Assembly (NCBI RefSeq): GCF_010093535.1
Contig: NW_022985166.1
Span: 1,811,336-1,875,335 of the forward strand
DNA from: Lindgomyces ingoldianus
Taxonomy: Eukaryota; Ascomycota; Dothideomycetes; Pleosporales; Lindgomycetaceae
Length of the DNA stretch: 64,000 nt
Direction of reading: 5' to 3'
Shown: piece by piece, positions 9,664 through 21,879 of the stretch
How positions within the stretch are numbered: position 1 is the stretch's first letter
Layout of the letters: each line of letters starts with the position of its first letter
The notes under the pieces: generated by a model
Seen by the model: the letters and a program-made list of their open reading frames with translations, nothing else
Databases searched by the model: none
Told to the model about the DNA's origin: nothing
Made by a program: the position numbers and the translations under genes

Positions 9664-12600
9664 CAGAGTAACATAATGTTAATTATAAGTTACTTTTTAC
9701 TAGTAATGCCTAGCTTAACAAGGCAATTATACAAAAACCTTAAATCTGTGCAGATTACTACTAAGATTAGTAGTAGTTTAAGCGTTTATATAATTTACTA
9801 TAAAGTTATACTAAGAGTAATTATATTATTAAACCTTCTAACTATTCTATACAGTTTACTAGTAAGGACACTCCTAGTTACTCTTTTACACTTAGTAGAA
9901 TTTTAGTGTATAATGTTGCCTAGTATTTTAAAGTAGTTACTTTACTCTATACAGTCTTTATTACCTAATATAATTAAAAATCTTAGCTGTAAGCTAAAGT
10001 CTTTATTATTAGTAAATAATTTATTTATAAAGATAAACAGCTTTACACTATTAAGCTATAATAGTAGGAAGGTAAGACTACGCTTACTATTATCTATCTG
10101 CTATTAGATTTATGTGTTAAGTGTGTTAATGTTATTATATAAAGGGTTTATAGTTTATGTAGTAATAGATAGGTTAAATGCTGCCTCTAGTTAACATATA
10201 AATATAATATATGCCTCTCTTGCACATTACTTAACATATTATTATGCAGCATCCTTATTCTTTAGGTTAATTATATAAAGGTAGCTTACTTATCTTTTTT
10301 AAGTAAAGACTACTATGTTATGTGTAAGTTTAATCCTTCTACTATTAAACTTAATAAGCTACTTTTTTACTAAGATAGTCTTACCTTTTACATAAAACTT
10401 TACTTTTTATAGTTCTTTTTTTTTCTCTTTATATAAAATTCTTTATTATAATACTTAAAGTGTTATCTATTTATAAGCTAGTAATACTAAAAGTGTGCTC
10501 TTTTTTATTAGTAATTAAGAGGTAAAGGTTATATAAAAAAATGTGCATGCATAGCTTTTTTTTATAGTAGTTATAGTATGTCTTAAACTAATACAGTCCT
10601 AATTTAGCAGCTCTATATAAGAGTTGTACAACCTAGAGTATTATATTTAGTAGAAAGCTCTAGCACATCTTCTTTAGTAGCTTTGTGTATAGTGTGCGCA
10701 TAAGTTTATCTATTAATTAAATATATACTTATGTAATATTACACAGTTTAAAATGCATTTTATATATAGCTCTTAGGCTTACTTTTATAGCTAAGAGTAG
10801 TCTTTAGCTTATCCTCTAGATAGTTAGTAACTAGGTAAGAATTTCTTTTTTCTTTTTATCTAAGTAGCTAGTAAACACTAGGCAGGATTTCTTATATAGT
10901 TAGGTTATTTTACCTTTTACTTTTTATATAAGGCAAAGGTTAAAAATCTAACTTTTATGCCTTATTAAATTATACGCTATAACTTTAAAAGTGCTATTAG
11001 TAATTAAAGTGTCTATCTTTATGCAGTTTAATTTCTTAAATAGTTCTCTAAGTGTAGTAATTACACTGTCTATATAAAGCTTAATAAATAAGGCCTAATT
11101 ATCCTTCTTTTTCTAGGTTAGGAATACCTAGTCTAGACTTTATGCAGGTTTCCTTTGCCTTTTACTTTTTCTAGTATCTATATCTTCCTTTTGCACTAGT
11201 GCAGCATTGCTATCCTAAGGGGCTTAGTCTGTAGTAGGCTTTAGTTCTACCTTTGTAACATTTTTATAAGGCTGTTTTTTTTTCTTTTCTTTAAAAGATC
11301 TTTTTACATAAAAATTAGTTTATCTAGGTTATTTATTGCAGGTAAGTTATCTTTCTTCTTTTTTTTATAGTATAGTTTAACCTGCGTATATTAGAGCTTT
11401 AGTAAGCTATTCTCTCTCTTAATAATAACATTTCTTTCTTTAATACTTTTAATTTTGTATAAGCTAGTCTAGCTTTTCTTCTCTCTCTATGCTATAATCT
11501 CTAAGCTAAGAAAGAAGTTAAGAACTTTATATATTATAAAGCTATTATAAGTGTTAATTACATAATTAATGTTTACTTTTATATAGTCTTTTTAAAGTAT
11601 TTTTATTACCTTTTATACTGCGCTTGCTTATGTAATAATGTCTAGTAATAGTAAAAAGTCTAGGTTAATTTTTAAGTATGCCTTAAAGACTAGCAGTGTG
11701 GGTACTAGACTGTGCAGGCTAGGTATATTGTTTAAAGCCTTAACTGCTATCTATAGGATAGCCTTATTATCTATATAGTTACCTAGCTTAGTCTTTAGAA
11801 TGTTAAACACTTATTAGAGAGGTGTGTGCGCGCGCTTAACCTTTCTAACTACCTAATATGCTTCTATAGGCATCTACTTGCATGTAGCTTCTATAATTTT
11901 TATATAAGCTTAAAAATTCTTTAAAGCAAAGTTTATACTAGGGTTATACATAATATAGTCTAGAGGTTTTTAATAAGTGTTAATCTAGCATTTGCATAGT
12001 GCATCCTAGGTATCTTATGTAGACATAGATTTTAGAAATGTAGCAGCCTAAAATAATATGTTTATATTAATAACATGTAAAACATTCTTATTATTAATTT
12101 ATATAACATTAATAATAACTTTATAGTTAAAGTAGGTGTTATCTTTAATTATAAACTTAAATCTTTGTAGGGCTTAGTTATATAATTAGCAGAGGTAGCA
12201 GAACTTCTTAATCTCTTCTAGCACTACAGCATTAATGTTGTAGCTAGCGCTAGTTAGTATCTTTTAAAGTCTCTTTATATAAGGGTGTCTAAATTAGTAG
12301 TAAAAGCAGTAAAGTTTTAATTTAGTAAAAAAAGATATAAATTCTTCCTTACTAATATTAAAAAAAAAGTGTCTTTATTTTTATATAATAGAGATAGTAG
12401 TTTTATCTTTATGTATAATAACATTTAAAATGTTATTAAAGTATGCCCTAAGTTAGGTAGCATCTGCTAGTAATAGCAGGAATAGTGTTAAAGTCTTTAG
12501 AATGTAGTATATAACTAGACTAATTAGGTTCTAGATTTATATAGTACTAATTAATCCCTTTAGTATCTAGCCTTTAAAGCTAATATTTATTTAGCTAGGT

Positions 12601-12764
12601 GTCTAATTAATTTTTATATATAAGTTCTCTTATATGTACGCCTTAAGTTAGGACTTACTAATAGTAAAGATTTTTGCTGCGCCTATGTTCTATAGTTTGC
12701 TTTAGTATACTATATAGTATTAGTTATTAAGAATAAACTGCTTAGCATATTCTTTAGGTTTAAT
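9664..12764 (-). pseudogene. Remnant copia-like polyprotein region
   Basis: TpA-rich and full of stops. Near 11780-11640 the minus strand reads KALNNIPSLHSLVPTLLVF and then KAYLKI. This resembles the stretch found in fungal Ty1/copia polyproteins between integrase and RT (TLLVFGAYPR), with G, P and R replaced as RIP would. I did not find an RT catalytic motif with confidence. The rest of the span gives no domain I can name. Confidence 0.5.
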
Positions 12765-12769
12765 GCTAT

Positions 12770-13031
12770 TGTCAGATATGCGCACCTACTGTTAAGACAG
12801 GAGGAACGTTTGACGAAAGCTGCTACATAGTACGAGCAATAAGCTCGAACAGTATGNNNNNNNNNNNNNNNNNNNNNNNNNNNNNNNNNNNNNNNNNNNN
12901 NNNNNNNNNNNNNNNNNNNNNNNNNNNNNNNNNNNNNNNNNNNNNNNNNNNAATCAATCAATCATCCCATACATCATATCCAAACCCATCATTCATCTCA
13001 GGAAGCCTAGAAACAGTGCTTCAATCTAACA
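12770..13031 (+). mobile_element. Solo LTR of family G with an assembly gap inside
   Basis: Begins TGTCAGATATG and ends AATCTAACA, with TSD GCTAT at 12765-12769 and 13032-13036. Both flanks of the gap match the complete copy at 48556-48997. The missing part corresponds to the 10 bp minisatellite and its right flank, about 275 bp in that copy, against 95 N here. Confidence 0.85.
12857..12951. other. Assembly gap (95 N)
   Basis: Lies in the minisatellite part of solo LTR G. The true length is probably larger, judged from the complete copy. Confidence 0.95.
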
Positions 13032-13036
13032 GCTAT

Positions 13037-14827
13037 AAATGTCCTCTTTTGTTACACAGTGTAAATAAGTAGTAGAGGTAAAGTAGTTAATAGCTTTTTT
13101 AGCATTCTTACTCTTTTATTTTATTTTTTTTACATTATGCAAATTATTTTTTTCTTTAAAGTAACTTTTAAAGTTTTAGATATATAAGGTAATAGCTTTA
13201 TATAATAAGGTCTTATTATAAAAATCTTTATATAAGATAATGTACTAGTTCTTTGCTTATGTATAGTTATTATAAGAGTAGTTTAATAACTAACATTCTT
13301 TCTTATAGCAAATAAAGCACTTTTTTATCTACATACAGTTATCTCTAAATTATAGCCTAAACCTAGATAGAGATCTTCTATGTTGTTCTCTTCTATGCAG
13401 AGAGAAGCTTTCCTTTTATTATGCAGACTTTTATTATGTAGAGTTATATTAGCAGTCTATATAGTATGCATTAGGTAGTTTCTAGAGGTATTAGTTTACT
13501 CTTTAGTTTATAGTAACTTAAAGTAATGCTTATAAGTTACTAAATAAAGCTTTATATAAAAGCTTAATAGTAAACATAGCATGTTCTAGTTTTAGTTATC
13601 CTTAACAGGCTTATATAATAGCAGTGTGTAGTAGAACATCTTTTTAGAATTTTATTTTTAGTGCCTTTTATATAAGTGTAAGCTTATTAATTATTATTTT
13701 AAAGACTTTATATAAACTTTTATTAAAGTTTTTTTATTAGCATTATGTAAAAGTTATTGTTGTCTAGTTTATCTAGTACTAGCTATAGTTTACATTAGTG
13801 TTAAAGTAACTACTTAAGGTGTTGTATAAATGCTTCTAGTTATATCTAGAGCCTATGCTGTACATATAGTACATATTTACCTAACTTTTTAAGATATCTA
13901 GAAAGATATCTATATACTAAGTTTTTTAAATATCTAGCTATTAACATAGATTAATAAAGATTCTTATTTTATTTATAAAAATGTTGTATAGTTAACTTAT
14001 ATAGTTATTATTTTTTTTTTATACTTTTTAAAATTATATAATTTTATCTACTAAAAGTTTTTCTTTAGCAGTTTCCCTCTAGAGTAGAAGTTTATATAAG
14101 TTATAATGTAGTATAGATTGTGCAGGTAGTATTAGTAGTGCATACACTACTGCAGGCAGTAGTGTGTACAATTAAGAGTGTAGAGCAGGCGTTAAGTAAA
14201 GTGGCATGTATTATTTGTACAGTAATTAGTGTAGTGCTAGCTAAAGTATAGAAGTAAGTAATGCTAGTACATTTAGTGTTAATAGTAGCATTATGTTTAG
14301 TCTACTTCTATGTAGAGCCTTATATAGTAATAAAGGTTATATATAAAGTTTTTTTAGTGTAATTACTTTTTTTTATGCTATATTATATAGCTTTTAGGCT
14401 TAAGTACTTTTAGTGCCTAGCTATAGTGTAATTTTCTTATTCTCTAGCACTTATATAAGCTTTTTTTTAAACATGTAGCTAAGTGCTAAAAGGTTTTATA
14501 ATGTCTATTTTTTAAAATCCTTTATATATACACTTAAAAAGGTAGCGCCCTTTTAAGTTATTATGTGTAAATTAGTAATTATGTAACTTATATATAATTA
14601 AGTCTATAAGCTTATTAAAGCCTTTAATATATTAATTTTATTATTCTAGTACTTTAGGCTAGTCTTATTTTATAGTGTTGCCTTTAATATTCTTATGTCC
14701 TTTATAAGTTATTTATATAATAAAAATTATTTCTTATTTTTTTTATTATTACGCAGAGTTGTTAGTTGCTAATAAGATTTTATTATAATAGTATAGTTAA
14801 TTACTTTTTTAGTAGATTGCGCAGGTA
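13037..14827 (-). other. Degraded interior of the copia-like element
   Basis: AT-rich, stop-dense, no motif I can assign. In a minus-sense element this is where gag would lie. Confidence 0.45.
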
Positions 14828-15059
14828 CTGCTGTTATCTAGCTGCTAAGTTATACAGCTTTAATAGCTTTAGTGTACACCTTACACTATCTCCTCTTTTC
14901 TTTGTATAGTAGCAGAGCTTACTGTATAATGTAAAGGATTAATCTGCTATTGTCTAGCTACTAGGTTATACAGCTTTAGTAGCTTTAGTATATGTCTTAC
15001 ACTATCTCCTTTTTACTTTGTACAGTAGTAGGGCTTGCTGTATAATATAAAGGATTAAT
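14828..15059. repeat. Tandem duplication, 2 x 116 bp
   Basis: Units 14828-14943 and 14944-15059 share ttatacagcttta and the ending aaaggattaat. They differ mostly by C/T and A/G changes. Confidence 0.8.
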
Positions 15060-15070
15060 CTACTATCCTA

Positions 15071-15190
15071 AAGGATAAGTAACTAAACAAAGTACTTTAT
15101 AAGGTGTAGGTGCTTTATTGTTACTTTTCTTAAAAAATAAGTAACAAAATAAAGTACTTTATAAAGTGTAAGTACTTTATTATTACTTTT
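15071..15190. repeat. Tandem duplication, about 2 x 60 bp, each with an inverted repeat
   Basis: Each unit begins ataagtaac and ends near ttactttt, so the unit can fold on itself; aaagtactttata is common to both. It lies just inside the right LTR of the copia-like element. Confidence 0.7.
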
Positions 15191-15226
15191 ACTAATTTAT
15201 AGTTAATTAAATTAACTACTAATTAG

Positions 15227-15506
15227 TGTTAAATAAGCTCTAATAGCTAGCTGCTTATAGTATAAGCACTTAAGTAGTAAAAGTAAGAGTAGTGTATAGT
15301 GTGCATAGCATATAAGGTAGGTAAAGTAAGGGCAACATGTTTCTAGTTCTATTACTTTTATCTTTTCTCTGTATAGAGGAAAAGGGGGATATCTAGATGT
15401 TTGCGCACAGAGGTTCGCGCACGAGCATTATGTGACATAGATACGTAATCCTGCTTGTGCGCGATCGCTCGTATCCAGGCCGTGACGCTGCTGCTGCGTA
15501 CGGACA
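15227..15506 (-). repeat. Right LTR of the copia-like element
   Basis: 280 bp. The mutation pattern is the reverse of the left LTR: the left part is TpA-rich, and the last 90 or so bases keep many CpG and CpA sites (gcgcgatcgctcgtatcc). Confidence 0.85.
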
Positions 15507-15759
15507 ATATTAGCTATAAATGCTATCTAAGGGGAAAATCCTTGCATATATAGCTTAAGTATAGTCTTAACAATTACCTGCTCCTTCTTATTGCCTAGCC
15601 TTTATAAGTTAGCTGTAGAATTAGCTTGTAAAGGTTATCTAGCGCTGTAGTTATTTATTATCTTTTAAGGGACTTTGTACAGTCGCCTACCAAAAGTCAT
15701 TAGCCACTCAACGATCCGAGCTCTGCAGGGGTATAGTCAGCCCATTTAGGAAAGAGGTT

Positions 15760-16910
15760 ACTTAACTAATTGCTACCTAAATTAAAAGATTTTTAGTTCT
15801 ATAAGAAGCCTGTGTTAAGGCCTATCTTTTAGCGTTATAGTTAATTAATAGTGAGTTAACCTGCCTTTGTTTTAGATAACTTCCTTTATGCGCTTTAACT
15901 AGCTTAGAATACTCTTCCTATAATCAGCTAGTGTAATCTTTGCCTATTCCTTTTTAAGGATATCTACTATCTGCTAGCAAGTGGTAATATATTCTTGTTG
16001 CTTTAAGATGTAGAGCTTTATAATCTGCTAGAGGTTCTTAATTAGGTTTAAATTAGGACTTTATAGAGGCTAATCTATCTGTATTATGCTATGGTTGTCT
16101 ATATACTTTTAGGTAGCCTTTGCAGTATAAATAGGGGCTCCATCCTGCATCTATATGCCAATACCGCGTTTCTCTGTAAGCTGCTTATAGAATAGGATGC
16201 TAATGTTGTGCAGAATCTAATAGTATTTGCTAGCATTATTTTACTTGCTTTTCTAGTTAATAAACAGCTCTAATTTAAAATTAAGAGAGATTACACTAAA
16301 TACAGAGACTGTAGTCCTTCTAGACTTAAATGTAGGCTTTAGGTACTAACTCTTGTACGCTTTTCTATGCTGCTAACGTACATATAGAGGTCTAGTGTCT
16401 AAGCTAACTTTAAATGTTGCTTTATTATAATAGGCTACGCAAGCCACATTACTGCTCTTGTTATATTAATAGATTTAAGCAAAGCAGAGTTGTTTTTCTT
16501 TGTGTACAGCTAAGAGCTAAGGCTTGTAACGCAGACAGAAGGCGTAGTACTTATGTTTTACAAGGTATCTCCTTATAGTACTAGCATAGATGCGGCAGTG
16601 GGTCTTAGACAGTGTTGCAATAGTCTAGAGCGTAGCAAAGGGATTATTTACTGCCTAGTAAATTAAATGCCTCTTAGCGCGTTTGTTAAGCTTTAGAGGC
16701 TAGCCTGTACGCAGGGCTTTTGTATAGATAGGCTGGGGCTGCTTGCGCAGCCGGCGGATGTTATATGTAACTGTTGACTTAGGAATGCTAAGATAACTTA
16801 AAATTTTGCTAGCGCTCACGCTGTAGAGGTGGAATTGCTATATTATATTAACAGTAGACTTAGATGGCTCTTTGCGCGAGGTTTTATTTGCTTTTGTAAC
16901 TATTAAAAAA
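15760..16910 (-). pseudogene. Tc1-type DDE transposase, RIP-inactivated
   Basis: The minus strand shows, in order, an N-terminal helix-turn-helix-like region (IPKSTVTYNIRRLRKQP), a stretch matching MQDGAPIYTAKAT, then IQIDWPL and SPNLNLIKNL. These correspond to the Tc1 signature around the second Asp and the Glu-bearing SPDLNPIENLW block, with D to N, P to L and W to stop as expected from RIP. Many in-frame TAA/TAG codons make it non-functional. Chromovirus B sits upstream of the N-terminus, between the right-hand TIR and the coding region. The end next to B is much less mutated (ggcctaggcctctcgc at about 16963). Confidence 0.8.
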
Positions 16911-16998
16911 GGTGGTAATTTAATTAAGTTACAATTAATTGAAATTAAAGCATTGTAGAGTGGCCTAGGCCTCTCGCTAAAGTGGCCAATCACTTTTG

Positions 16999-17603
16999 TG
17001 TTACGGTCTACGGTTGGACCAGCGTAACCCCACCAGCAGTGCTCCACAGTCTAGCCAGTTTGGGGCAGGGTTCGCTTACAGACCAATCGGAGGACACGGA
17101 AGTAGAACGGCTACCCGAGACCATGGAAGAATGCGTCGTCCAATAGGAGGACAGGCCGCGAATTAAAAGGAGCTTAAGGGAGCTCAGGGGAGCCCATAGA
17201 AACCCCTCTTAGAGGGCTCCTACAAACTCCTGCTAACTCCCCTTAGCGTCCCCTCCACATGTATATAGTTCCTATATTAAACAACCTTTAGAAGGTGTGT
17301 TTAATGTTTAGTTTATTCTTTATATAAACTAAGTAGCATTTAGCTTTCTAAAGAGCTGTAATACTATTTGTATATCTTGCACTATATATACCTCTAACCC
17401 TGTCTAATAGGACTGTTTAACCCTGGCCACCCTACTGCCGCACATAGGGTAAACCACAATCTGGTCACTCTCCCTCCCTCTATTAGCCTAATAGCCTGTA
17501 CGTAGGACTGTACACCCTACTAGATTAGCCCCTACTATCTGTTTTACTTTCTACCTAGGAATATTATTAGACCTAAGTGCTTTATAAAGTAAGGATTATA
17601 ACA
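16999..17603 (+). repeat. 5' LTR of chromovirus B
   Basis: Roughly the first 270 bp are almost free of RIP (gttggaccagcgtaacccc), the rest increasingly mutated. A TATA-like atgtatatag lies near 17262. Confidence 0.9.
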
Positions 17604-20401
17604 TTAAACACTACCCTTTTTAAAAAGTATAGTAACCTCCTAACACAACTTAGATTCTAACATAGCCTACGCCGCGCTATTAGGATCTACAGAAGTTCCC
17701 ACCTAAAGCAAAGCTGTTCTAGCAGAACAAATTAACTTAATCTAGGACAACATTAAAGAACTTTAGTAGATTAGTAATAAGATTAGTAAACTTTAAGAAC
17801 TTAAAAAAGAAATTACTAACCTTTGCTAAGAAGTAATAAAATTATAAAACTCTTCTAAACCTTTAAGCCTCTAGAAAATAACTAATTAAGCCTATTAAAT
17901 ATATAAACTATAAGTAGAGTTAGTAAAAATCTAGAACATCTTATCTAAAAAAATAAGCATTATAGCTAAGAAAGCTTTAAGACTAGCCTCTCTAAAGCCC
18001 TTTAAAGGATCTTTAAAAGACCTCTAACTATTCTTTACAAGATGCTACCTCTACATGTAATACAACAAAAAAGCATTTTAGACTAACGCAAAAATAATAT
18101 CCTAGATAGAACTACACCTAGAAGGCCCTCTTGCAATTTAGTTCTAACCCTACGCAGATAACTAGATAAACTTTAGAGTAAATAGCAAAAAACTTACACC
18201 TAAAATAGAAGAAATATTTAGTAACATTAAAAACTTTAAAGAAGCCTTAACAGCTATCTATAAGACCCTTAATAAAAAAAAATTGCAGCTAACAAACTAA
18301 ACACTATAAAATAAGAGACTAGCCTAGTCTAAAATTATGCAGCATGCTTTAGAGAACAGCTAGCTATTTGCAGATAGACAGACTAGAAAGCTCTCTACTG
18401 CATATTTTACAACAGATTAAGCAAAGTTATAAAAGATAAATTTATACATAGTAAAAAACTAACTACCTTTAAAAACTTTATTATGTAAGCAATAACTTAT
18501 AACAACTATTATAGAGAGCATAAAAGAGAAAAGAAATAAAAAGGAACCCCCTAAAGACTAAAGTTTGTTCCTAAAAAGAAAAAGCTTTTATAATATAATA
18601 AAGAACTAATAGACCTTAGTTATATAAAGCATACACAGAGCCCCCTCTCTAAGAAAAGCTAAGTTCTAGAACGTAATAAGCTGCCCTTAATAAAGAAACA
18701 ATAAAAGTAGCTAGAGAACAAGGCCTACTTAAACTATAAAAAAGTAGGACACTTCTGCTAAAACTGCCTAGACTTCTAGAAAGAGGAGAATAAAGATACT
18801 ACTGCAATAATAAAAGCTATTACTGCTAAATACAGCCTTATAGATAAGAAAATATAAGAAAGACTAAATAATAGACTTTACTAGTAATGTAGAGAAAACT
18901 ACTTTTTAAACAACTATTCTAAACTGTATTAAAAGGTAGTTATTTAAAACTTTAGCAGCTTTAATATAGTGTTGCAGGACCTTATAATTTTTAAAGGATA
19001 TAAAAAAGAGACTTAAATCTAAGGATATATTATAAATGTTTAGAAAGAAGAAGAACATTTTCCTCTCTAAGACTAGACCTCTAGTACTTCTGTAAGAGAG
19101 CTTTTCTAACAGTTTTAGAGATGCAGATGCTAGAAGTATAGATTATAACATAACTACTAGAGTAATTATATAGTCTTGCTTTATTAAATAAACATTAGCA
19201 ACAACTACTTAACATTTAACATTATATAAAGAATAGCTAAAGTTAAATACAACATTATAAATAAAAAAAAGCAATAGTAATTTTTTACTAAGATTAGAGA
19301 CTAGAAGCTAGAATAGTTAGGTAAACCTGTTAGGTTTAAAGTACTATAACTAGCGCCTAAAAAACCTAAGACACTGCTCCTAAGCCTAGCAATCTTCTAA
19401 AAAGCTCTTGTAATATAACAGAACTATAGACAATGTGTTCTTTATAGAAGCAGCACCTACAGCATAAGCAAGTGCTAGTGGAAAGAGCACCCTGTACAGC
19501 TAGTACAAACAAAAGAATACCTCTAGTAGACTTAGAAGAGCCCTCTTAACACGTTACATAGACCTAACAATTGTCTATACCCCTAGTACTAGTGCACACA
19601 ACAATACTGTGTTAAACACTAGAACAATAAACATTAAGCAGGATAGTAGCTTATATAGGAAAAGAACTACAACAGTTGCCTATAGCAGGGAACAGCCTTA
19701 GCCTGCAAAACTATAAATTGCTACACTTATTAAACAGCTCCTCCTTATAAATAAGAAGGCTAGATAAAGTGTAACAAATAAAACAACTGTAGGTTCTACT
19801 ATTTCTAGTAAAAGGTAGTAAGAAAAGAAGACTATCTAATGTTATATTACCTAGTTAAAGACTATAAATGCAAAGTAGCTAACTGCTGTAATTAAAAACA
19901 TTAAATCTACAAAGAAAAAAAGGGTAAATTTAACAATAACTTTTAGAATATTAATTTTTATCCTTTTCTAAATAAGGAAGTTAAATATAACATCTTAGCA
20001 GTAATTACAGTAGGACAAGAAGCAGGACATAGCCTAACTACCACCTTTACATACAAAGGATAGCCTAGACTAGCTCTAGTAGACAGCAGATGCACCTTTA
20101 CTATAATAGATAAGGAATAGGTAGACAAACAAAGTATACTGTTCTAAATAAAGAAAAACCTGTTTAAAGTAACCCTTACTAACACGTTATTAATTAAGTA
20201 CAGCAGAGGATAGATTAACCTAGAAACCTATAAAAAGGACTTTAAAACCCCTAACATAAGTAATTAGAGGTCTATAAACATACTTAAGCTAGGAGGCAAA
20301 TATAATGCAATTCTAGGCTATAACTAGCTTAGAGCGTATAACCCTGCAATTAACTAGAGAACTATAACAATAGAAACTCCTAATAACTACGCACACATGA
20401 C
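17604..20401 (+). pseudogene. Chromovirus B gag and protease, degraded
   Basis: Plus-strand remnant with a zinc knuckle near 18730-18775 (YLNYKKVGHFC.NC, first two Cys changed to Tyr) and a retropepsin signature near 20060-20105 (ALVDSRCTFTIIDK, where the family has DSG). Many TAA/TAG codons come from CAA, CAG or TGG. The frame is cut at 20401 by chromovirus A and resumes at 27605. Confidence 0.8.
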
Positions 20402-20691
20402 TGTAACGGCGCAGGCAAGACAATGGGTCCGAATGCGGTATGAATCCACTCAGAGGCATATGGGAGTGCGTGGGGACTTAGAGACCTAGGAATACTAATA
20501 ACACCTATAGGCCTTGTACGTAGGATATCAGAAAACTACTAAGCTAGCTACAGGGGCGAGGTGCAACTAAATACATAAGGGAATAGAGGTAACTGCGGGG
20601 GACTAGGTCAAGTCATGGTCGGGGCCGATACGGGGACCCTTCTGATAGGATCCGAGCGACCTAAGATGGAACAATTTATAGAATTATTACA
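20402..20691 (-). repeat. 3' LTR of chromovirus A
   Basis: Outer (left) half intact (gggtccgaatgcggtatg), inner half mutated (ending gaattattaca). Confidence 0.9.
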
Positions 20692-21189
20692 CTACCCCCC
20701 CCTCTATAGGCTAATAGTCCCTATCTGCAGTGTGTAGAAAATATTTAGAACTAATTTAGAACTAATTTAGATAGAATACAACAAGTATAACTATCTTAAC
20801 TAAAATTTCCTATTACTAAGGAATAGACTAAAAACCTAATACTAATATAATGCCTTTGTTATAATGTTTTTGTTTAGTAGTAACTAGCAGTGTAGTTATT
20901 ATTAATATAGCAAATTTATTATTTATAGTAATAAGTGTTTGCTTACTTTACTTATATAGTTTAGTTAATGTTGTTAGTTTCTTCTTTAGCTATTATCTAA
21001 ATCTCTACTTTATAAGTATTATTATACACCTAATATTCTATAGCTTAGTCTGCTAACTAATTATAGTATTAAAAAAATTTACTATGCTGCTCTGCCCCCC
21101 TTCTAGAGCCTCTTTAGAGGCGTTTTAAGTTATCTGCCTTTAGGCTGCCTACACCCTTACCTGCAGCTTTTAGGTTAAGTTTTCCTATT

Positions 21190-21760
21190 AGTCCTTTAAA
21201 TTAAAGAAATGTAAATATTACACTTTACGCAATAAAAAATGCAACCCTATATAAATATAGTCTAATACTGCTAGAGTATAGTTTACTAACACGCGCGTAG
21301 GTTCTTTTGTATTATAAGAAGGAATTTCTAGTCCTTTAGAGCTATCTTAAGCTATAGGCAGCAGCCTAAAACGCAGGGAGTAAGGCAGACAAAAAGAGGG
21401 CCTTTAAAGCTATTTTAGAGTTTGCTTAGAACCTAGCGCAAGTAGCGCAAGTTATAAAGAGTTAGAAAGCTAGTCTTTCTGCAGCTAGTGTCTAGGTAGC
21501 CTTATTCTACTAAAACACTAAGCTGCTCTGTTAGGTTTTAGCCCTAGAGGCTCTAGTGTCTAACCTTTAGGCAGACATTACAGCGCTCTTAGGCAGCTAA
21601 GAATAAGGCAGAGGGGGTTTAAAGAGAGTCTAGAAAGGAGGAAGGAGGGGAAGAAGAAGAGAAAGAAGGGCAGAGGAGAAGGAAGAGAAGAGTCTAGAGG
21701 TGTCTAACAGCTTACTGTTAGACCTCCTAAGCAACATGTCTGTAGAGTTATAATAATATT
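21190..21760 (+). pseudogene. Antisense CX2CX6C reading frame of chromovirus A
   Basis: Opposite to pol, between chromodomain and 3' LTR. One frame reads CKYYTLRNKKC at 21210-21242, that is CX2[C/Y]X6C, followed by about 150 codons in which every stop is TAA or TAG. Later parts include SSPLELS, ESRKEEGGEEEEKEG and other charged sequence. The stretch is less mutated and purine-rich around 21600-21710. Same position and cysteine spacing as the antisense frames of B, D and E; otherwise unrecognised. Confidence 0.5.
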
Positions 21761-21879
21761 ATGTAAAAATATAATCTAACTTCTTACTTCTATACCTTAT
21801 TATCTGCTAAGTAATCTATACCTTTTACACTAGCTTTAAAAGCTTTAATCTACTTTTATAAGGCCCTTAAAAGTCCTAG

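Larger units (their letters stand above)
7137..15506 (-). mobile_element. Copia-like LTR retrotransposon, RIP-degraded, carrying three further insertions
   Basis: LTRs of 280 bp at both ends (TGTTAAATA...GGACA), with TSD ATATT at 7132-7136 and 15507-15511 inside the foldback element. The interior is strongly TpA-rich. The only coding stretch I recognise is on the minus strand near 11640-11790, resembling a fungal copia polyprotein. It contains a foldback copy (7515-8614), a miniature LTR element (9056-9658) and a solo LTR (12770-13031). The boundaries are secure; the copia label is moderate. Confidence 0.75.
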
